DNA from: Gammaproteobacteria bacterium
GTDB taxonomy: Bacteria; Pseudomonadota; Gammaproteobacteria; S012-40
Direction: 5' to 3'
Assembly (NCBI GenBank): GCA_029881255.1
Contig: JAOUMY010000015.1
Span: 22,747 to 86,746, forward strand
DNA length: 64,000 bases
This document shows, in pieces, positions 28,170 through 36,918 of this stretch (position 1 is its first letter; the number at the start of each line of letters is the position of its first letter). A model generated the notes under the pieces. The model had not been told where the DNA came from. It was given only the letters and a program-made list of their open reading frames with translations, and did no database searches. The translations under genes were made by a program, and so were the position numbers.

Positions 28170-28618
28170 ATCCACAAAACGAATTCACCGTTTTGCTCGT
28201 CGATGACGACGATGTCGCATGTGAATCTGTGACTCGAAGCTTTCGCAAGCACAACATTCCGTTTCCCATTGTTGCCGCGCATGACGGACTCGAAGCCCTC
28301 GATATATTGCGTGGCAAACATGCGGAGAAATCTGTCACTGCGCCCTTGATTGTGTTGCTGGATTTGAACATGCCTCGCATGAACGGTTTTGAATTTCTGC
28401 AGGAAGTTCGCGCGGACCGGAACCTTAGCTCACTTGTCATTTTTGTGTTGACCACTTCCAATGATGACAGCGATCGCACCAGGGCTTATTCGGAAAACAT
28501 CGCCGGATATATGGTGAAATCAATGGTAGGTCCACAGTTCAGCAAACTGGCGTCTTTGCTAATGGATTACCGACTTGCGGTTACCTTACCAACACACAGG
28601 ATGGCCTCAAATGGCTAG
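28166..28618 (+). CDS. Single-domain response regulator (Rcp1-like)
   Basis: This 150-residue protein is a lone receiver domain. The acidic pocket is in LLVDDDDVA near residues 11-18, the phosphoacceptor is Asp66 in VLLDLNMPRMNGFEFL, the conserved Thr lies in VLTTSNDD near 95-100 and Lys near 118. The long insertion before Asp66 is typical of Rcp1-type partners of phytochrome-like kinases, which matches the kinase overlapping it upstream (ATGA). It has no output domain and probably relays phosphate or acts by protein contact. Confidence 0.93.
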   Translation: MNPQNEFTVLLVDDDDVACESVTRSFRKHNIPFPIVAAHDGLEALDILRGKHAEKSVTAPLIVLLDLNMPRMNGFEFLQEVRADRNLSSLVIFVLTTSNDDSDRTRAYSENIAGYMVKSMVGPQFSKLASLLMDYRLAVTLPTHRMASNG

Positions 28619-30473
28619 TCAAAACGCAAAGCGGCTCCTCGACGAAGACCCTATCGTCCTGGACCACTGCTCTGCCAAACAACGAATCAATGAAGCATTC
28701 TTTGGACACAGTCGATTCGCATTTCTCGACGAGTCGAAAGATGACGCATTGAATGCCACTCGAAAAAGAAAACACCTTTTGGTCGTCGATGACGACGATG
28801 TTGACAGAGAGCGCATACACCGATACGTCAAAAAGTTTAAATTACCCCTGGCAATTATCGATGCCAGTAGTGGCTCAGCGGCACTTGAACAAATCCTGCA
28901 AAACGATATTGACATTATCTTAATCGACTACCAGCTCGGCGATATGACCGGTGTCGATGTGTTAAACAAGCTTCGAGACTCAAAAAATGCCGACATCCCG
29001 ACCATTATGATAACCGGGCGTGGTGACGAATCGGCCGCATCCGAAGCTTTGAAGCTTGGCGTCGTTGATTATTTACCGAAACGAAATCTCTCGGCGGAAA
29101 CGCTTTATTCATCGATAGAAGCAGTACTAGATGCCTCGCGCCTGCGCCAGGAAATAATCGAACACCAACGTAAACTCAAGCATATGAGTTTGTATGACGC
29201 GCTCACGGATCTTCCCAATCGAAATCTGTTTTTTGATCGATTGGAACAGGCCATCGAAATGGCGAATCGGGACAAGACCTGTTTTTCGGTGGTGATGATA
29301 GACCTGAATCTGTTCAAGGAAATCAATGACAGCATGGGTCATCCGGCTGGCGATAGGGCCTTGCAGTGTATTGCCGAGCATTTACAATCGGTGATGCGTA
29401 AGAGCGACACCGTAGCCAGGCTCGGCGGTGACGAATTCGTATGCATATTACGCGACACCAGGAACCTGGCCAACGCGACGCATTGCACCGAGAAAATACT
29501 GGATGCCATTTCCCAACCATTTCTTGTCAATAATCGACTTGTACAGATCGGCGCCTCTTTGGGTATCGCCAAATACCCCGAACACGGAAAAGACGCCAGC
29601 AGCCTGCTCTCCAATGCGGACAAAGCCATGTATAAGGCGAAGAAATCATCACGCAATTATGTGGTGTATAACGAAATCGATGACGGCCAACATACCGACT
29701 CGGTTCCACTAAGTCAGCTATTGTTCGATGCGCTCAAGGCCACAGACGAGGTATATTTGGAATACCAGCCCAAGATAAACCTCGACGACAACCGTGTTAT
29801 CGGCGTCGAAGCGCTTGCTCGCTGGAATAGTCCAACATTAGGAATCGTCCCGCCCGATACGTTTATACAAGCCGCAGAACGCAGTACGCTTATACAGGAC
29901 GTGACCAGCTATATCACCTGCATGGCGCTTAAACAGCTTCAAAAATGGAAGGCCGCAGGATTAAACATTCCCGTCTCACTCAATATCTCCGCGCGCAATC
30001 TCGATGATGAGTTATTTCCAGACTGGATGAATGCGCAATGTGCCAAGCATCGGATTTCACCCTCGGAAATCTCGCTCGAAATAACCGAGACCACGCTGTC
30101 TTCTAGCGGCGCTACCGCACGTAAAGTGTTGCGAGCCTTGAGCAACAGCGGATATCGCATCAGCGTCGATGACTTTGGTAAAGGCTATACCTCGTTTCAA
30201 TTTATTCGTGATATTGATATCGATGAAATCAAGATCGACCGTATGTTTATAAACAACATTATTGACGGTGAGCGCGACAGCGCTATCGTGCGTTCATTGA
30301 TTTTGCTTGCCAATAGTCTCGGATTAACTCCGGTCGCCGAAGGGGTTGAAACCAGGGAGCAGTGGGAGACACTCAAGTCTCTGGGTTGCCCTTGTGCCCA
30401 GGGTTACCACATCAGTAAGCCGATGAAACCCGAGCGCCTGATCGACTGGATAAAACAGCGTAAGGCCGGATAA
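28611..30473 (+). CDS. Response regulator with GGDEF and EAL domains
   Basis: The 620-residue cytoplasmic protein combines a receiver (DDDD at 60-63, phosphoacceptor Asp106, Lys157), a GGDEF domain and an EAL domain. GGDEF is intact at 272-276. An RxxD inhibitory site, RKSD at 263-266, lies exactly five residues upstream, so product-inhibited diguanylate cyclase activity is plausible. EAL is intact at 400-402 with the DDFGKGYTS and EITETTLS motifs, so phosphodiesterase activity is also possible. I start at the ATG overlapping the previous stop by 8 bp; an earlier in-frame start would lie deep in that gene. The kinase, regulator and this protein form one phosphorelay-to-c-di-GMP operon. Confidence 0.93.
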   Translation: MASQNAKRLLDEDPIVLDHCSAKQRINEAFFGHSRFAFLDESKDDALNATRKRKHLLVVDDDDVDRERIHRYVKKFKLPLAIIDASSGSAALEQILQNDIDIILIDYQLGDMTGVDVLNKLRDSKNADIPTIMITGRGDESAASEALKLGVVDYLPKRNLSAETLYSSIEAVLDASRLRQEIIEHQRKLKHMSLYDALTDLPNRNLFFDRLEQAIEMANRDKTCFSVVMIDLNLFKEINDSMGHPAGDRALQCIAEHLQSVMRKSDTVARLGGDEFVCILRDTRNLANATHCTEKILDAISQPFLVNNRLVQIGASLGIAKYPEHGKDASSLLSNADKAMYKAKKSSRNYVVYNEIDDGQHTDSVPLSQLLFDALKATDEVYLEYQPKINLDDNRVIGVEALARWNSPTLGIVPPDTFIQAAERSTLIQDVTSYITCMALKQLQKWKAAGLNIPVSLNISARNLDDELFPDWMNAQCAKHRISPSEISLEITETTLSSSGATARKVLRALSNSGYRISVDDFGKGYTSFQFIRDIDIDEIKIDRMFINNIIDGERDSAIVRSLILLANSLGLTPVAEGVETREQWETLKSLGCPCAQGYHISKPMKPERLIDWIKQRKAG

Positions 30474-30579
30474 TTCCTTCCTATTGCCTGCTTACGCCTC
30501 CTATGCAATTTATTGCAACCCCTCCTCTATTCGGCAGATCTCATCCGTCTTTCTTTGATATACCTGACAAAATAACGGC

Positions 30580-30608
30580 TTGACCGATCACACCCATAGT
30601 TCTATAGT
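30580..30608 (+). promoter_or_regulatory. Predicted arsR-arsM promoter
   Basis: TTGACC (30580-30585) and TATAGT (30603-30608) are separated by exactly 17 bp. A start about 7 bp after the -10 would fall at or within a few bases of the ATG at 30616, implying a leaderless or near-leaderless transcript. Confidence 0.7.
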
Positions 30609-30627
30609 TCGAAACATGTCGAACTAT
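30604..30627. promoter_or_regulatory. ArsR operator palindrome
   Basis: ATAGTTCG and CGAACTAT form perfect 8-bp arms around an 8-bp centre (AAACATGT). The palindrome covers most of the -10 and the likely start codon. An extra half-site CATAGTTC lies at 30595-30602, so three half-sites are present. Binding here would directly block RNA polymerase. Confidence 0.75.
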
Positions 30628-30933
30628 GAAACTAATCCTCAGCAAACAGCCGAGATGTTCAAGGCCTTGAGCAATCCTCATAGACTCCAGCTGTTCAGAC
30701 GACTGATGAGTTGCTGCGAGCCTGGCACCCGCTGTAGTACAGAGGAGGCAGTTCGCTACTGTGTCTCAGAACTCGGCCAGGGAGTTGATATCTCGCCATC
30801 TACTCTCTCCCACCATCTGAAAGAGCTTAATCGCGCTGGACTGGTGCATATGGAGAGAAAAGGCAAGTTTGTCGAATGCTGGGTCGAACCGGCGGTATTA
30901 CAACATCTAAGTACATTTTTTGTAGTCAAATAA
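30616..30933 (+). CDS. arsR: ArsR-family metalloregulator
   Basis: A winged-helix repressor of 105 residues from the ATG at 30616. AEMFKALSNPHRLQLFRRLM is the first ArsR helix pair, ISPSTLSHHLKELNRAGLV the recognition helix region (about 59-77), and MERKGKFVECWVE the wing. Cysteines at 33, 34, 40, 49 and 88 could bind As(III). The set differs from the classical ELCVCDL site, so the metal-binding geometry may be non-standard. Gene context with arsM supports arsenic sensing. The start overlaps the operator; an in-frame TTG at 30580 coincides with the -35 box and is unlikely, and a later ATG at 30652 would remove the first helix. Confidence 0.85.
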   Translation: MSNYETNPQQTAEMFKALSNPHRLQLFRRLMSCCEPGTRCSTEEAVRYCVSELGQGVDISPSTLSHHLKELNRAGLVHMERKGKFVECWVEPAVLQHLSTFFVVK

Positions 30934-30946
30934 GGAGAAATTCCAG

Positions 30947-31807
30947 ATGAATGACTGTTGCTCACCCAAGAACTCGCCCTCATCCCAAATTGAACACGAC
31001 GGCCATCGCCAGCAAGTACGCGAGGCCTATAGCAAAGTCGCTAACGCCAGCAATGACACCAGGTCTTTTGGAATAGAAGGCAGTTGCTGTGGCGTGTCCG
31101 ACGACAGTGCCCTCAATACGTTGATTTCGACGCGACTGGGTTATAGCGAATCTGATCTGGCCAGCGTTCCACAAGGTGCCGATATGGGCCTGGGGTGTGG
31201 CAATCCGCGCGCCATTGCGTCCTTACAACAAGGAGAGACTGTTGTTGACCTGGGTTCAGGCGGCGGCTTCGACTGTTTTCTTGCTTCGGCGGAGGTCGGT
31301 GAAACTGGCCGTATCATCGGTGTTGATATGACACCAGACATGATTAGCAAGGCAAGAGCGAATGCGCTTAAGGGCCAATTTTCGAATGTGGAATTCCGTC
31401 TTGGCGAGATTGAAAACCTGCCCGTCGCCAACGACAGTGCCGATGTCATTATTTCAAACTGCGTCATTAATCTTTCGCCCAACAAACAACGTGTATTCGA
31501 TGAAGCCTATAGAATTCTAAAACCTGGCGGTCGACTGGCCATCTCAGACGTAGTTGCAACCGCGGATTTGCCAGAAGATATGCGAAATGACCCATTGTTG
31601 ATCGCCGGATGCATGGGAAATGCGTCACTGATAGACGAATTGCACCAGATGATAGTAGACGCCGGGTTCAAGAATGTTCGCATCGCGCCGAAAGATGAAT
31701 CAAAGGAATTCATTAAAGACTGGGCGCCGCAACACAATGTAACCGATTATGTGGTATCGGCAAGCATAGAAGCAGTAAAACCCGTCGCTAAACCCGGCTG
31801 TTGCTAG
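30947..31807 (+). CDS. arsM: Arsenite S-adenosylmethionine methyltransferase ArsM
   Basis: ArsM methylates As(III) to mono-, di- and trimethyl forms using SAM. The 286-residue protein has the SAM motif DLGSGGGFDC at 101-110 and the four cysteine positions expected of the family: Cys47/48 (GSCCG), Cys84 (LGCGNP), Cys172 (SNCVINL) and Cys222 (GCMGNAS). All are present, so multi-step methylation is plausible. A CC pair near the N-terminus and a terminal GCC may add thiol ligands. AGGAG lies 9 bp before the start. It is 13 bp after arsR and followed by a terminator, forming a two-gene operon. Confidence 0.95.
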   Translation: MNDCCSPKNSPSSQIEHDGHRQQVREAYSKVANASNDTRSFGIEGSCCGVSDDSALNTLISTRLGYSESDLASVPQGADMGLGCGNPRAIASLQQGETVVDLGSGGGFDCFLASAEVGETGRIIGVDMTPDMISKARANALKGQFSNVEFRLGEIENLPVANDSADVIISNCVINLSPNKQRVFDEAYRILKPGGRLAISDVVATADLPEDMRNDPLLIAGCMGNASLIDELHQMIVDAGFKNVRIAPKDESKEFIKDWAPQHNVTDYVVSASIEAVKPVAKPGCC

Positions 31808-31819
31808 TTTCTTTATGGC

Positions 31820-31851
31820 AAATACCCGGCTTTGATTTAGCCGGGTATTTT
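31820..31851 (+). terminator. Intrinsic terminator after arsM
   Basis: AAATACCCGGCT and AGCCGGGTATTT form a perfect 12-pair stem around a 7-base loop, with one further T. It begins 13 bp after the arsM stop. Confidence 0.88.
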
Positions 31852-31937
31852 AACCAGGCGTATTGATTTGACGACATGTTCAATTACAAATTTGTGGGGT
31901 AGTATCTGCTTATAATTAAAATGTATGCAGTAATATC

Positions 31938-32444
31938 ATGAAAATTTTCATTTCGATTCTTATCATCGCGGGCTATCTATTGAGTACGCGCCTGGTTTCT
32001 ACAGCGATCGAGCGCGTTGGCGCCGTGAAACAAGTGAATACCTATCGGATTAAATATGTTGTCCGTACAATTAATCTCGCACTGGGTGTTCTGTTTATAT
32101 TCTTCTTACTCTTATTCTGGGGAATTCAATATTCCCAATTAGCCGTCTTTCTGTCCTCTGTTTTTGCCGTTGCCGGCGTAGCGCTTTTTGCGCAATGGTC
32201 TATTCTCAGCAATATTACCGCCAGCCTGATCATCTTTTTTTCCTTCCCTTATCGTGTAGGAGACCGAATTACCGTCGTCGACAAGGACGACGACATCAGC
32301 GGCATCGTCGAAGAGATTACCTTGTTTCACGTCATCATCCGCAATGGCGACCGGATAATTACCTATCCGAATACCATGATTTTGCAAAAGGCGGTAATTA
32401 AGGAAACCGGAATCCCCCCATCAGACTCGTCAACTGATTCCTAA
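31938..32444 (+). CDS. Small MscS-family mechanosensitive channel protein
   Basis: This 168-residue membrane protein has helices near residues 3-20, 43-66 and 67-90. It then has the MscS pore-helix and beta-domain signature: VAGVALFAQWSILSNITAS, SFPYRVGDRITVVD and NGDRIITYPNTMILQKAVI. It ends soon after the beta domain, lacking the C-terminal cage of full-length MscS (about 286 residues), so it is a minimal version. Such short MscS-like proteins occur in many proteobacteria and may act in osmotic adaptation. No operon partner is evident. Confidence 0.85.
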   Translation: MKIFISILIIAGYLLSTRLVSTAIERVGAVKQVNTYRIKYVVRTINLALGVLFIFFLLLFWGIQYSQLAVFLSSVFAVAGVALFAQWSILSNITASLIIFFSFPYRVGDRITVVDKDDDISGIVEEITLFHVIIRNGDRIITYPNTMILQKAVIKETGIPPSDSSTDS

Positions 32445-32626
32445 ATATTCCTGGCGACGCCAGTTCAAACATAAAATCTCTAAAGAGCGAAAAACGACTA
32501 AAAACGGGGGCTTTTACAAATTTCTGTTGACCGCAACACCCGAACACCTATATATAGCTCGAGGCTATTAAAAAAAATAATGAATTGTAAAGATAAACAA
32601 AATTTCTAGTAGAGTGGACTTACGCG

Positions 32627-33484
32627 GTGGATATCACTTTCATTCGTACTTATCTTGAGCTGTGTCGCAGTCGGCATTTCGGCAAGACCGCACAATCCCT
32701 GTTCATTACCCAATCTGCTGTTAGCGCCCGCATTCGACATCTGGAAGAACAACTAGGAGTCAAACTCCTGACCCGCGACCGAAACAACATTCAGTTGACC
32801 CCTGCTGGAGTGCGTTTTCAACGTCATGCCGAGGGCATCGTCTCTCTTTGGAATATTGCCCGACAGGAAACTGCGCTAGAGGACGAAAGTAAAACGCTTA
32901 TGAGTATAGGCGGCGTCTATAGCTTGTGGGACACAGTTTTAATCTCCTGGCTTGGAAAGCTACGAGAAAGTCGCCCGGATCTGGCTGTACGCGCCGAGGC
33001 TCTGGACAGTAATTCAATCATTACCAGGATTAGAGAAGGCTCGGTTGATATGGGATTCTTCTTCGATGCCCCGCGAGTCAATCAGATCAAACTTTTTGAA
33101 TGCGGCAAAGTTGAATTTGTGATGGTGGCCACCGAAGCAAATCTGACCGCCAAGCAAGCTGTCGAAAAAGACAATTATATTCTTGTCGATTGGGGAACAG
33201 AATTTACCACTTCCCATGCCAATTTGTTCCCGAATATGGCGACCGTTTCCCTACGCGTCAATCTGGGCCGACTGGCTCTGGACCAAATTGTCCGATACGG
33301 CGGTAGCGCCTATCTCGCGCGCGAAATGATACAACCCTATATCGATACCAAAGAAATTTTTCCAGTACTCGATGCGCCCACCATAGAGCGGAAGTTTTAC
33401 ATCGGATTCAGCATCAATAACCCGCGTCAGGACATGATAGAAGATATTTTAAACACGAGTTTCGCTTCATGCTCGGTGGTTTAA
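32627..33484 (+). CDS. LysR-family transcriptional regulator (HdfR-like)
   Basis: A 285-residue LysR regulator: the N-terminal winged helix-turn-helix has ITFIRTYLELCRSRHFGKTA and SLFITQSAVSARIRHLEEQL, and a periplasmic-binding-like effector domain spans about 90-285. The N-terminus resembles HdfR/YifA types. The start is GTG at 32627. It lies 12 bp before the RimB-RimK fusion on the same strand, so the two are probably co-transcribed and the regulator may control that gene; no effector can be inferred. Confidence 0.92.
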   Translation: MDITFIRTYLELCRSRHFGKTAQSLFITQSAVSARIRHLEEQLGVKLLTRDRNNIQLTPAGVRFQRHAEGIVSLWNIARQETALEDESKTLMSIGGVYSLWDTVLISWLGKLRESRPDLAVRAEALDSNSIITRIREGSVDMGFFFDAPRVNQIKLFECGKVEFVMVATEANLTAKQAVEKDNYILVDWGTEFTTSHANLFPNMATVSLRVNLGRLALDQIVRYGGSAYLAREMIQPYIDTKEIFPVLDAPTIERKFYIGFSINNPRQDMIEDILNTSFASCSVV

Positions 33485-33496
33485 AGAGACGCAATT

Positions 33497-34948
33497 ATGC
33501 TCAATGACAAAATCGTTGTTGGCAGTGAGGAATGGTGTAGCTTTCCAGGGCTGGGGGTTCCGGCCATAAAAGTCCGCGTGGATTCCGGCGCAAAAACGTC
33601 ATCCATCCATGCATTCAATATTCATAGTTTTAAGCGTGACGGCAGAAACTGGGTTAGTTTTGACATACACCCGTTGCAACACAATCGCAAAGTCACCGTG
33701 CGTACAGAAGCACCTGTCATCGATCGACGCATCATCAAAAGTTCCAGCGGCCAGACTGACAAACGCTATGTAATCAATACCACTATGGGTATTGGCGGTC
33801 AAAGCTGGGTGATAGAGCTGACGCTGGCCAACCGCGATACCATGGGCTATCGCATGTTGCTTGGCCGCGAAGCGATGGAAAATCGCGTTCTTGTCGATCC
33901 ATCGGAAAGCTTTCTGCTGGGTGATAAGACAGAAGAAGAAGTCGACGTTTTATATGGCAAACCTCAAAAACCTAAGCAGGGTTTGAAAATCGCCTTGCTT
34001 GCGAGCAATCCTGAACTTTACAGCAATCAACGCATACTGGAAGCCGGCACACAGCGCGGCCATGAAATGATTTTTCTGAATATCGCCCAGTGTTATATGA
34101 AACTCGACGCCAACGCGCCTGAAGTACACACCCGTGGCGGCGTTGTGCTTGACGATCTTGATGCGGTGATAACTCGGATACGCCCAAGCATGACGTTTTA
34201 TGGCTGTGCATTGACACGGCACTTTGAAAGTATGGGCGTTTACACTGTGAATTCTTCTGCGCCGATTTCCCAGTCTCGGGACAAATTGTATGCGCTACAA
34301 CTTTTGTTAAAAAATGGTTTGAGAATTCCTACTACGGGATTTGCCAATTCGCCGATCGACACGGGTGATTTGATCGAAATGGTCGACGGCGCTCCGCTAA
34401 TCGTCAAACTGCTCGAAGGTACGCAAGGACGTGGCGTGGTCTTGGCCGAAACAAAAAAGGCGGCAGAGAGCGTGATTAATGCCTTTAAAGCTATCAAAGC
34501 GAATTTACTGGTACAAGAGTTTATACAAGAGGCAAAAGGCAAAGACTTGCGCTGTTTTGTTATCGACGGAAAAGTTGTCGCTGCAATCCAGAGAGAGGCC
34601 GCGCCGGGTGAATTCCGCGCCAACCTTCATCAAGGGGGTTCGGCTTCCGTGGTAAAGGTCACGCAGGAAGAGAAAAAAATGGCGGTCAAGGCTGCAAAAA
34701 TACTTGGACTGCAGGTGGCAGGTGTTGATCTCATTCGTTCGGAAAAAGGTCCGTTATTATTGGAAGTCAACTCTTCTCCTGGACTGGAAGGTATTGAAAC
34801 CGCCACGGGTAAAGATATCGCCGGGATGATGTTTGGACCGATAGAGAAGGCTTTGAGCTGGAAGGTAACCAATAGTACTCGCCGTCTGGACGAAGACGAC
34901 ACAGATGGATTTGATCCCGAATACACAATGCCAGACTCTGACGGTTGA
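33497..34948 (+). CDS. RimB-like protease fused to RimK-like ATP-grasp ligase
   Basis: The 483-residue protein joins two families. Residues about 1-150 are an ATP-dependent zinc protease / RimB-type retropepsin-like domain, with Asp29 in VRVDSGAKTSSIHA and LLGREAMENRVLVDP. Residues about 163-460 are an ATP-grasp ligase of RimK type, with PLIVKLLEGTQGRGVVLAE, LVQEFIQEAKGKDLRCFVIDG, EFRANLHQGG and LLLEVNSSPGLEGIE. RimK adds glutamates to the C-terminus of ribosomal protein S6 and RimB trims them, so the fusion would carry both opposing activities. Key residues look intact in both halves. An acidic tail follows. It is preceded by a LysR gene. Confidence 0.88.
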   Translation: MLNDKIVVGSEEWCSFPGLGVPAIKVRVDSGAKTSSIHAFNIHSFKRDGRNWVSFDIHPLQHNRKVTVRTEAPVIDRRIIKSSSGQTDKRYVINTTMGIGGQSWVIELTLANRDTMGYRMLLGREAMENRVLVDPSESFLLGDKTEEEVDVLYGKPQKPKQGLKIALLASNPELYSNQRILEAGTQRGHEMIFLNIAQCYMKLDANAPEVHTRGGVVLDDLDAVITRIRPSMTFYGCALTRHFESMGVYTVNSSAPISQSRDKLYALQLLLKNGLRIPTTGFANSPIDTGDLIEMVDGAPLIVKLLEGTQGRGVVLAETKKAAESVINAFKAIKANLLVQEFIQEAKGKDLRCFVIDGKVVAAIQREAAPGEFRANLHQGGSASVVKVTQEEKKMAVKAAKILGLQVAGVDLIRSEKGPLLLEVNSSPGLEGIETATGKDIAGMMFGPIEKALSWKVTNSTRRLDEDDTDGFDPEYTMPDSDG

Positions 34949-35012
34949 TTTCGTGGTTCATGCCATAACAACAAGACTCAATACATCTCAAGCTCTTGAG
35001 AAAAAAACAAGC

Positions 35013-35615
35013 TTAATCTTCGACGAGTAAATCCTCGATAGTCGCGCCATTGAGCATATTAATCGCCTCTTGCTTGCATGCTTCCAGCAATTCTTCAGCG
35101 AGTCGTTTGTCGTTCAAGGCACGGGCGACTGCGAGTCCCCCAATCATCATGGCGGTTGTCGCCATAACTCCCTGTCTTTCGCAATCGGAATACGTATCGA
35201 CATATTTTTGAATAATCGCATTCATACCTTTAAACGTCTCTGTATAGGCCTTGCGAATTTGTGGGTCTCTAACTGCTACATCGGTCGCCAGTGACGCGAG
35301 TGGGCACTGACATTCACCATCCAGATTTTGTTTATGCAAATAGCCTTCGAGCAGAGTATGTATCCAGGATTCACCATCGACACTTTCCGGCTTATTTTGC
35401 TTAAGCCCACTCACACTCGCGGCATAGCGTATGGATTCCTGGTATAGAGCCGACTTGTTTTCAAAGTGGGCGTAAAACCCCCCGCGTGTCATACTGGCTT
35501 CGTTCATAATCTCATTGATAGAAACATTATCGTATCCTCTGGACGAGAATAAACGATAAGCACTCTCCAATATACGTTGTCGACTCTGCTGCTTGTGCTC
35601 TCCTGTGTATGGCAT
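35013..35615 (-). CDS. TetR-family repressor, divergent from fabB-like gene
   Basis: The 200-residue product from the ATG at 35615 has an N-terminal TetR helix-turn-helix (SRQRILESAYRLFSSRGYDN, then SINEIMNEASMTRGGFYAHF) and an all-helical ligand domain. The upstream in-frame start would add 11 residues; I prefer the ATG because a purine-rich GAGGGTGGGG lies just before it. The sequence is not close to FabR by its helix-turn-helix. An 18-bp palindrome lies in the 85-bp gap to the divergent ketoacyl synthase, implying autoregulation and control of that gene. Confidence 0.9.
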   Translation of the reverse strand: MPYTGEHKQQSRQRILESAYRLFSSRGYDNVSINEIMNEASMTRGGFYAHFENKSALYQESIRYAASVSGLKQNKPESVDGESWIHTLLEGYLHKQNLDGECQCPLASLATDVAVRDPQIRKAYTETFKGMNAIIQKYVDTYSDCERQGVMATTAMMIGGLAVARALNDKRLAEELLEACKQEAINMLNGATIEDLLVED

Positions 35616-35632
35616 TTTACCCCACCCTCTAA

Positions 35633-35650
35633 ATATGACCTTGATCATAT
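35633..35650. promoter_or_regulatory. Probable TetR operator
   Basis: ATATGA and TCATAT form perfect 6-bp arms around CCTTGA. The palindrome lies 18 bp upstream of the TetR start and 50 bp upstream of the fabB-like start, the usual position for a shared divergent operator. Confidence 0.6.
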
Positions 35651-35700
35651 ATTATTTTGAACTAGCATGACTTGCCAGACTTTTTTTCAGAGGATGACCT

Positions 35701-36918
35701 ATGAGGCGTGTGGTGGTAACCGGTATGGGTATCGTTTCAAGCATCGGAAACAACAAACACGAGGTGGAAGAGAGCTTAAAGACTGGACGATCCGGCGTCG
35801 TAAGGTCTGAAGAATATGCGGAGCGCGGGTTTCGCTCGCAAGTGCTAGGCTCGATTAAGCTCGATATCGAAGAGGTACTGGATAGGCGGACACGACGCTT
35901 TATGGGTGGCGCGGCGGCGTATTCCTATCTGGCCATGCTTGAAGCCATAGACGATGCGGGTTTGACACCAGCGGAGATTAGCAATGATATGACTGGGCTA
36001 ATCGTCGGCTCAGGCGGACCGTCGACCAGCGCAATAGTGAGTGCCGCAGACATTGCCCGACAGCGGGGAGCCAGGCGCGTAGGTGTAACTCAAGTCCCCA
36101 AGGCCATGTCGAGTACGAGTTCAGCTAATTTGGCAACACTGTTTCCAATAAAAGGCGTGAGCTATTCCATCAGTTCTGCCTGCGCGACTTCCGCACACTG
36201 CATTGGCAATGCTGTTGAACTCATCCAATTAGGCAAACAAAATATGATGTTTGCTGGAGGTGGTGATGAAATCGATTGGACGTTTACCGTTTTGTTTGAT
36301 GCCATGGGCGCACTCTCGTCGAACTATAACGACTCTCCTACTCTCGCTTCACGTCCGTTTGATGCACAGCGAGATGGATTTGTTATTTCGGGTGGTGGTG
36401 GAATACTTGTATTGGAAGAGCTCGAACACGCGAAGGCGCGCAGTGCGAAAATCTATGGTGAAGTCGTCGGTTATGGAGCAACGTCTGACGGTGTTGATAT
36501 GGTTGCACCCTCTGGCGAAGGCGCGCAGCGCTGCCTGAAGATGGCGCTTAGAAAACTTGATTGTCCGGTGAACTATGTAAACGCTCATGCCACTTCAACA
36601 ATAATTGGAGATGCGCAAGAACTACGTGCGCTAAAACAAATCTTCAATGAAAATCTACCCTATATCAGCTCGACCAAGTCACTCACTGGTCATTCACAAG
36701 GTGCGGCAGGTGTACATGAGGCGATTTACAGCTTACTTATGATGCAGCACAATTTTATTTGCGCTTCCTCCAATCTCGATACGATTGATCCGGAAACTCA
36801 AAGCACAAAGATCGTCACACAGACTCTCTTTGATATTGAATTGGATTGCGTGCTTTCGAACAGTTTCGGATTTGGTGGAACAAACGCCTGTCTAGTTTTT
36901 CGTAGGCTTGATATTTAA
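35701..36918 (+). CDS. fabB: Beta-ketoacyl-ACP synthase I (FabB-type)
   Basis: A condensing enzyme of fatty-acid elongation. The 405-residue length and the active-site spacing Cys161, His296, Lys326 and His331 are within two residues of Escherichia coli FabB (Cys163, His298, Lys328, His333). Motifs are [21 protein letters not shown] and [15 protein letters not shown]. FabB is needed for unsaturated fatty acids, usually paired with fabA, which is not here. The N-terminus [13 protein letters not shown] is standard. Divergent from a TetR gene with a shared palindrome, suggesting regulated expression. Its stop overlaps the convergent mshN stop. Confidence 0.9.
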   Translation: MRRVVVTGMGIVSSIGNNKHEVEESLKTGRSGVVRSEEYAERGFRSQVLGSIKLDIEEVLDRRTRRFMGGAAAYSYLAMLEAIDDAGLTPAEISNDMTGLIVGSGGPSTSAIVSAADIARQRGARRVGVTQVPKAMSSTSSANLATLFPIKGVSYSISSACATSAHCIGNAVELIQLGKQNMMFAGGGDEIDWTFTVLFDAMGALSSNYNDSPTLASRPFDAQRDGFVISGGGGILVLEELEHAKARSAKIYGEVVGYGATSDGVDMVAPSGEGAQRCLKMALRKLDCPVNYVNAHATSTIIGDAQELRALKQIFNENLPYISSTKSLTGHSQGAAGVHEAIYSLLMMQHNFICASSNLDTIDPETQSTKIVTQTLFDIELDCVLSNSFGFGGTNACLVFRRLDI

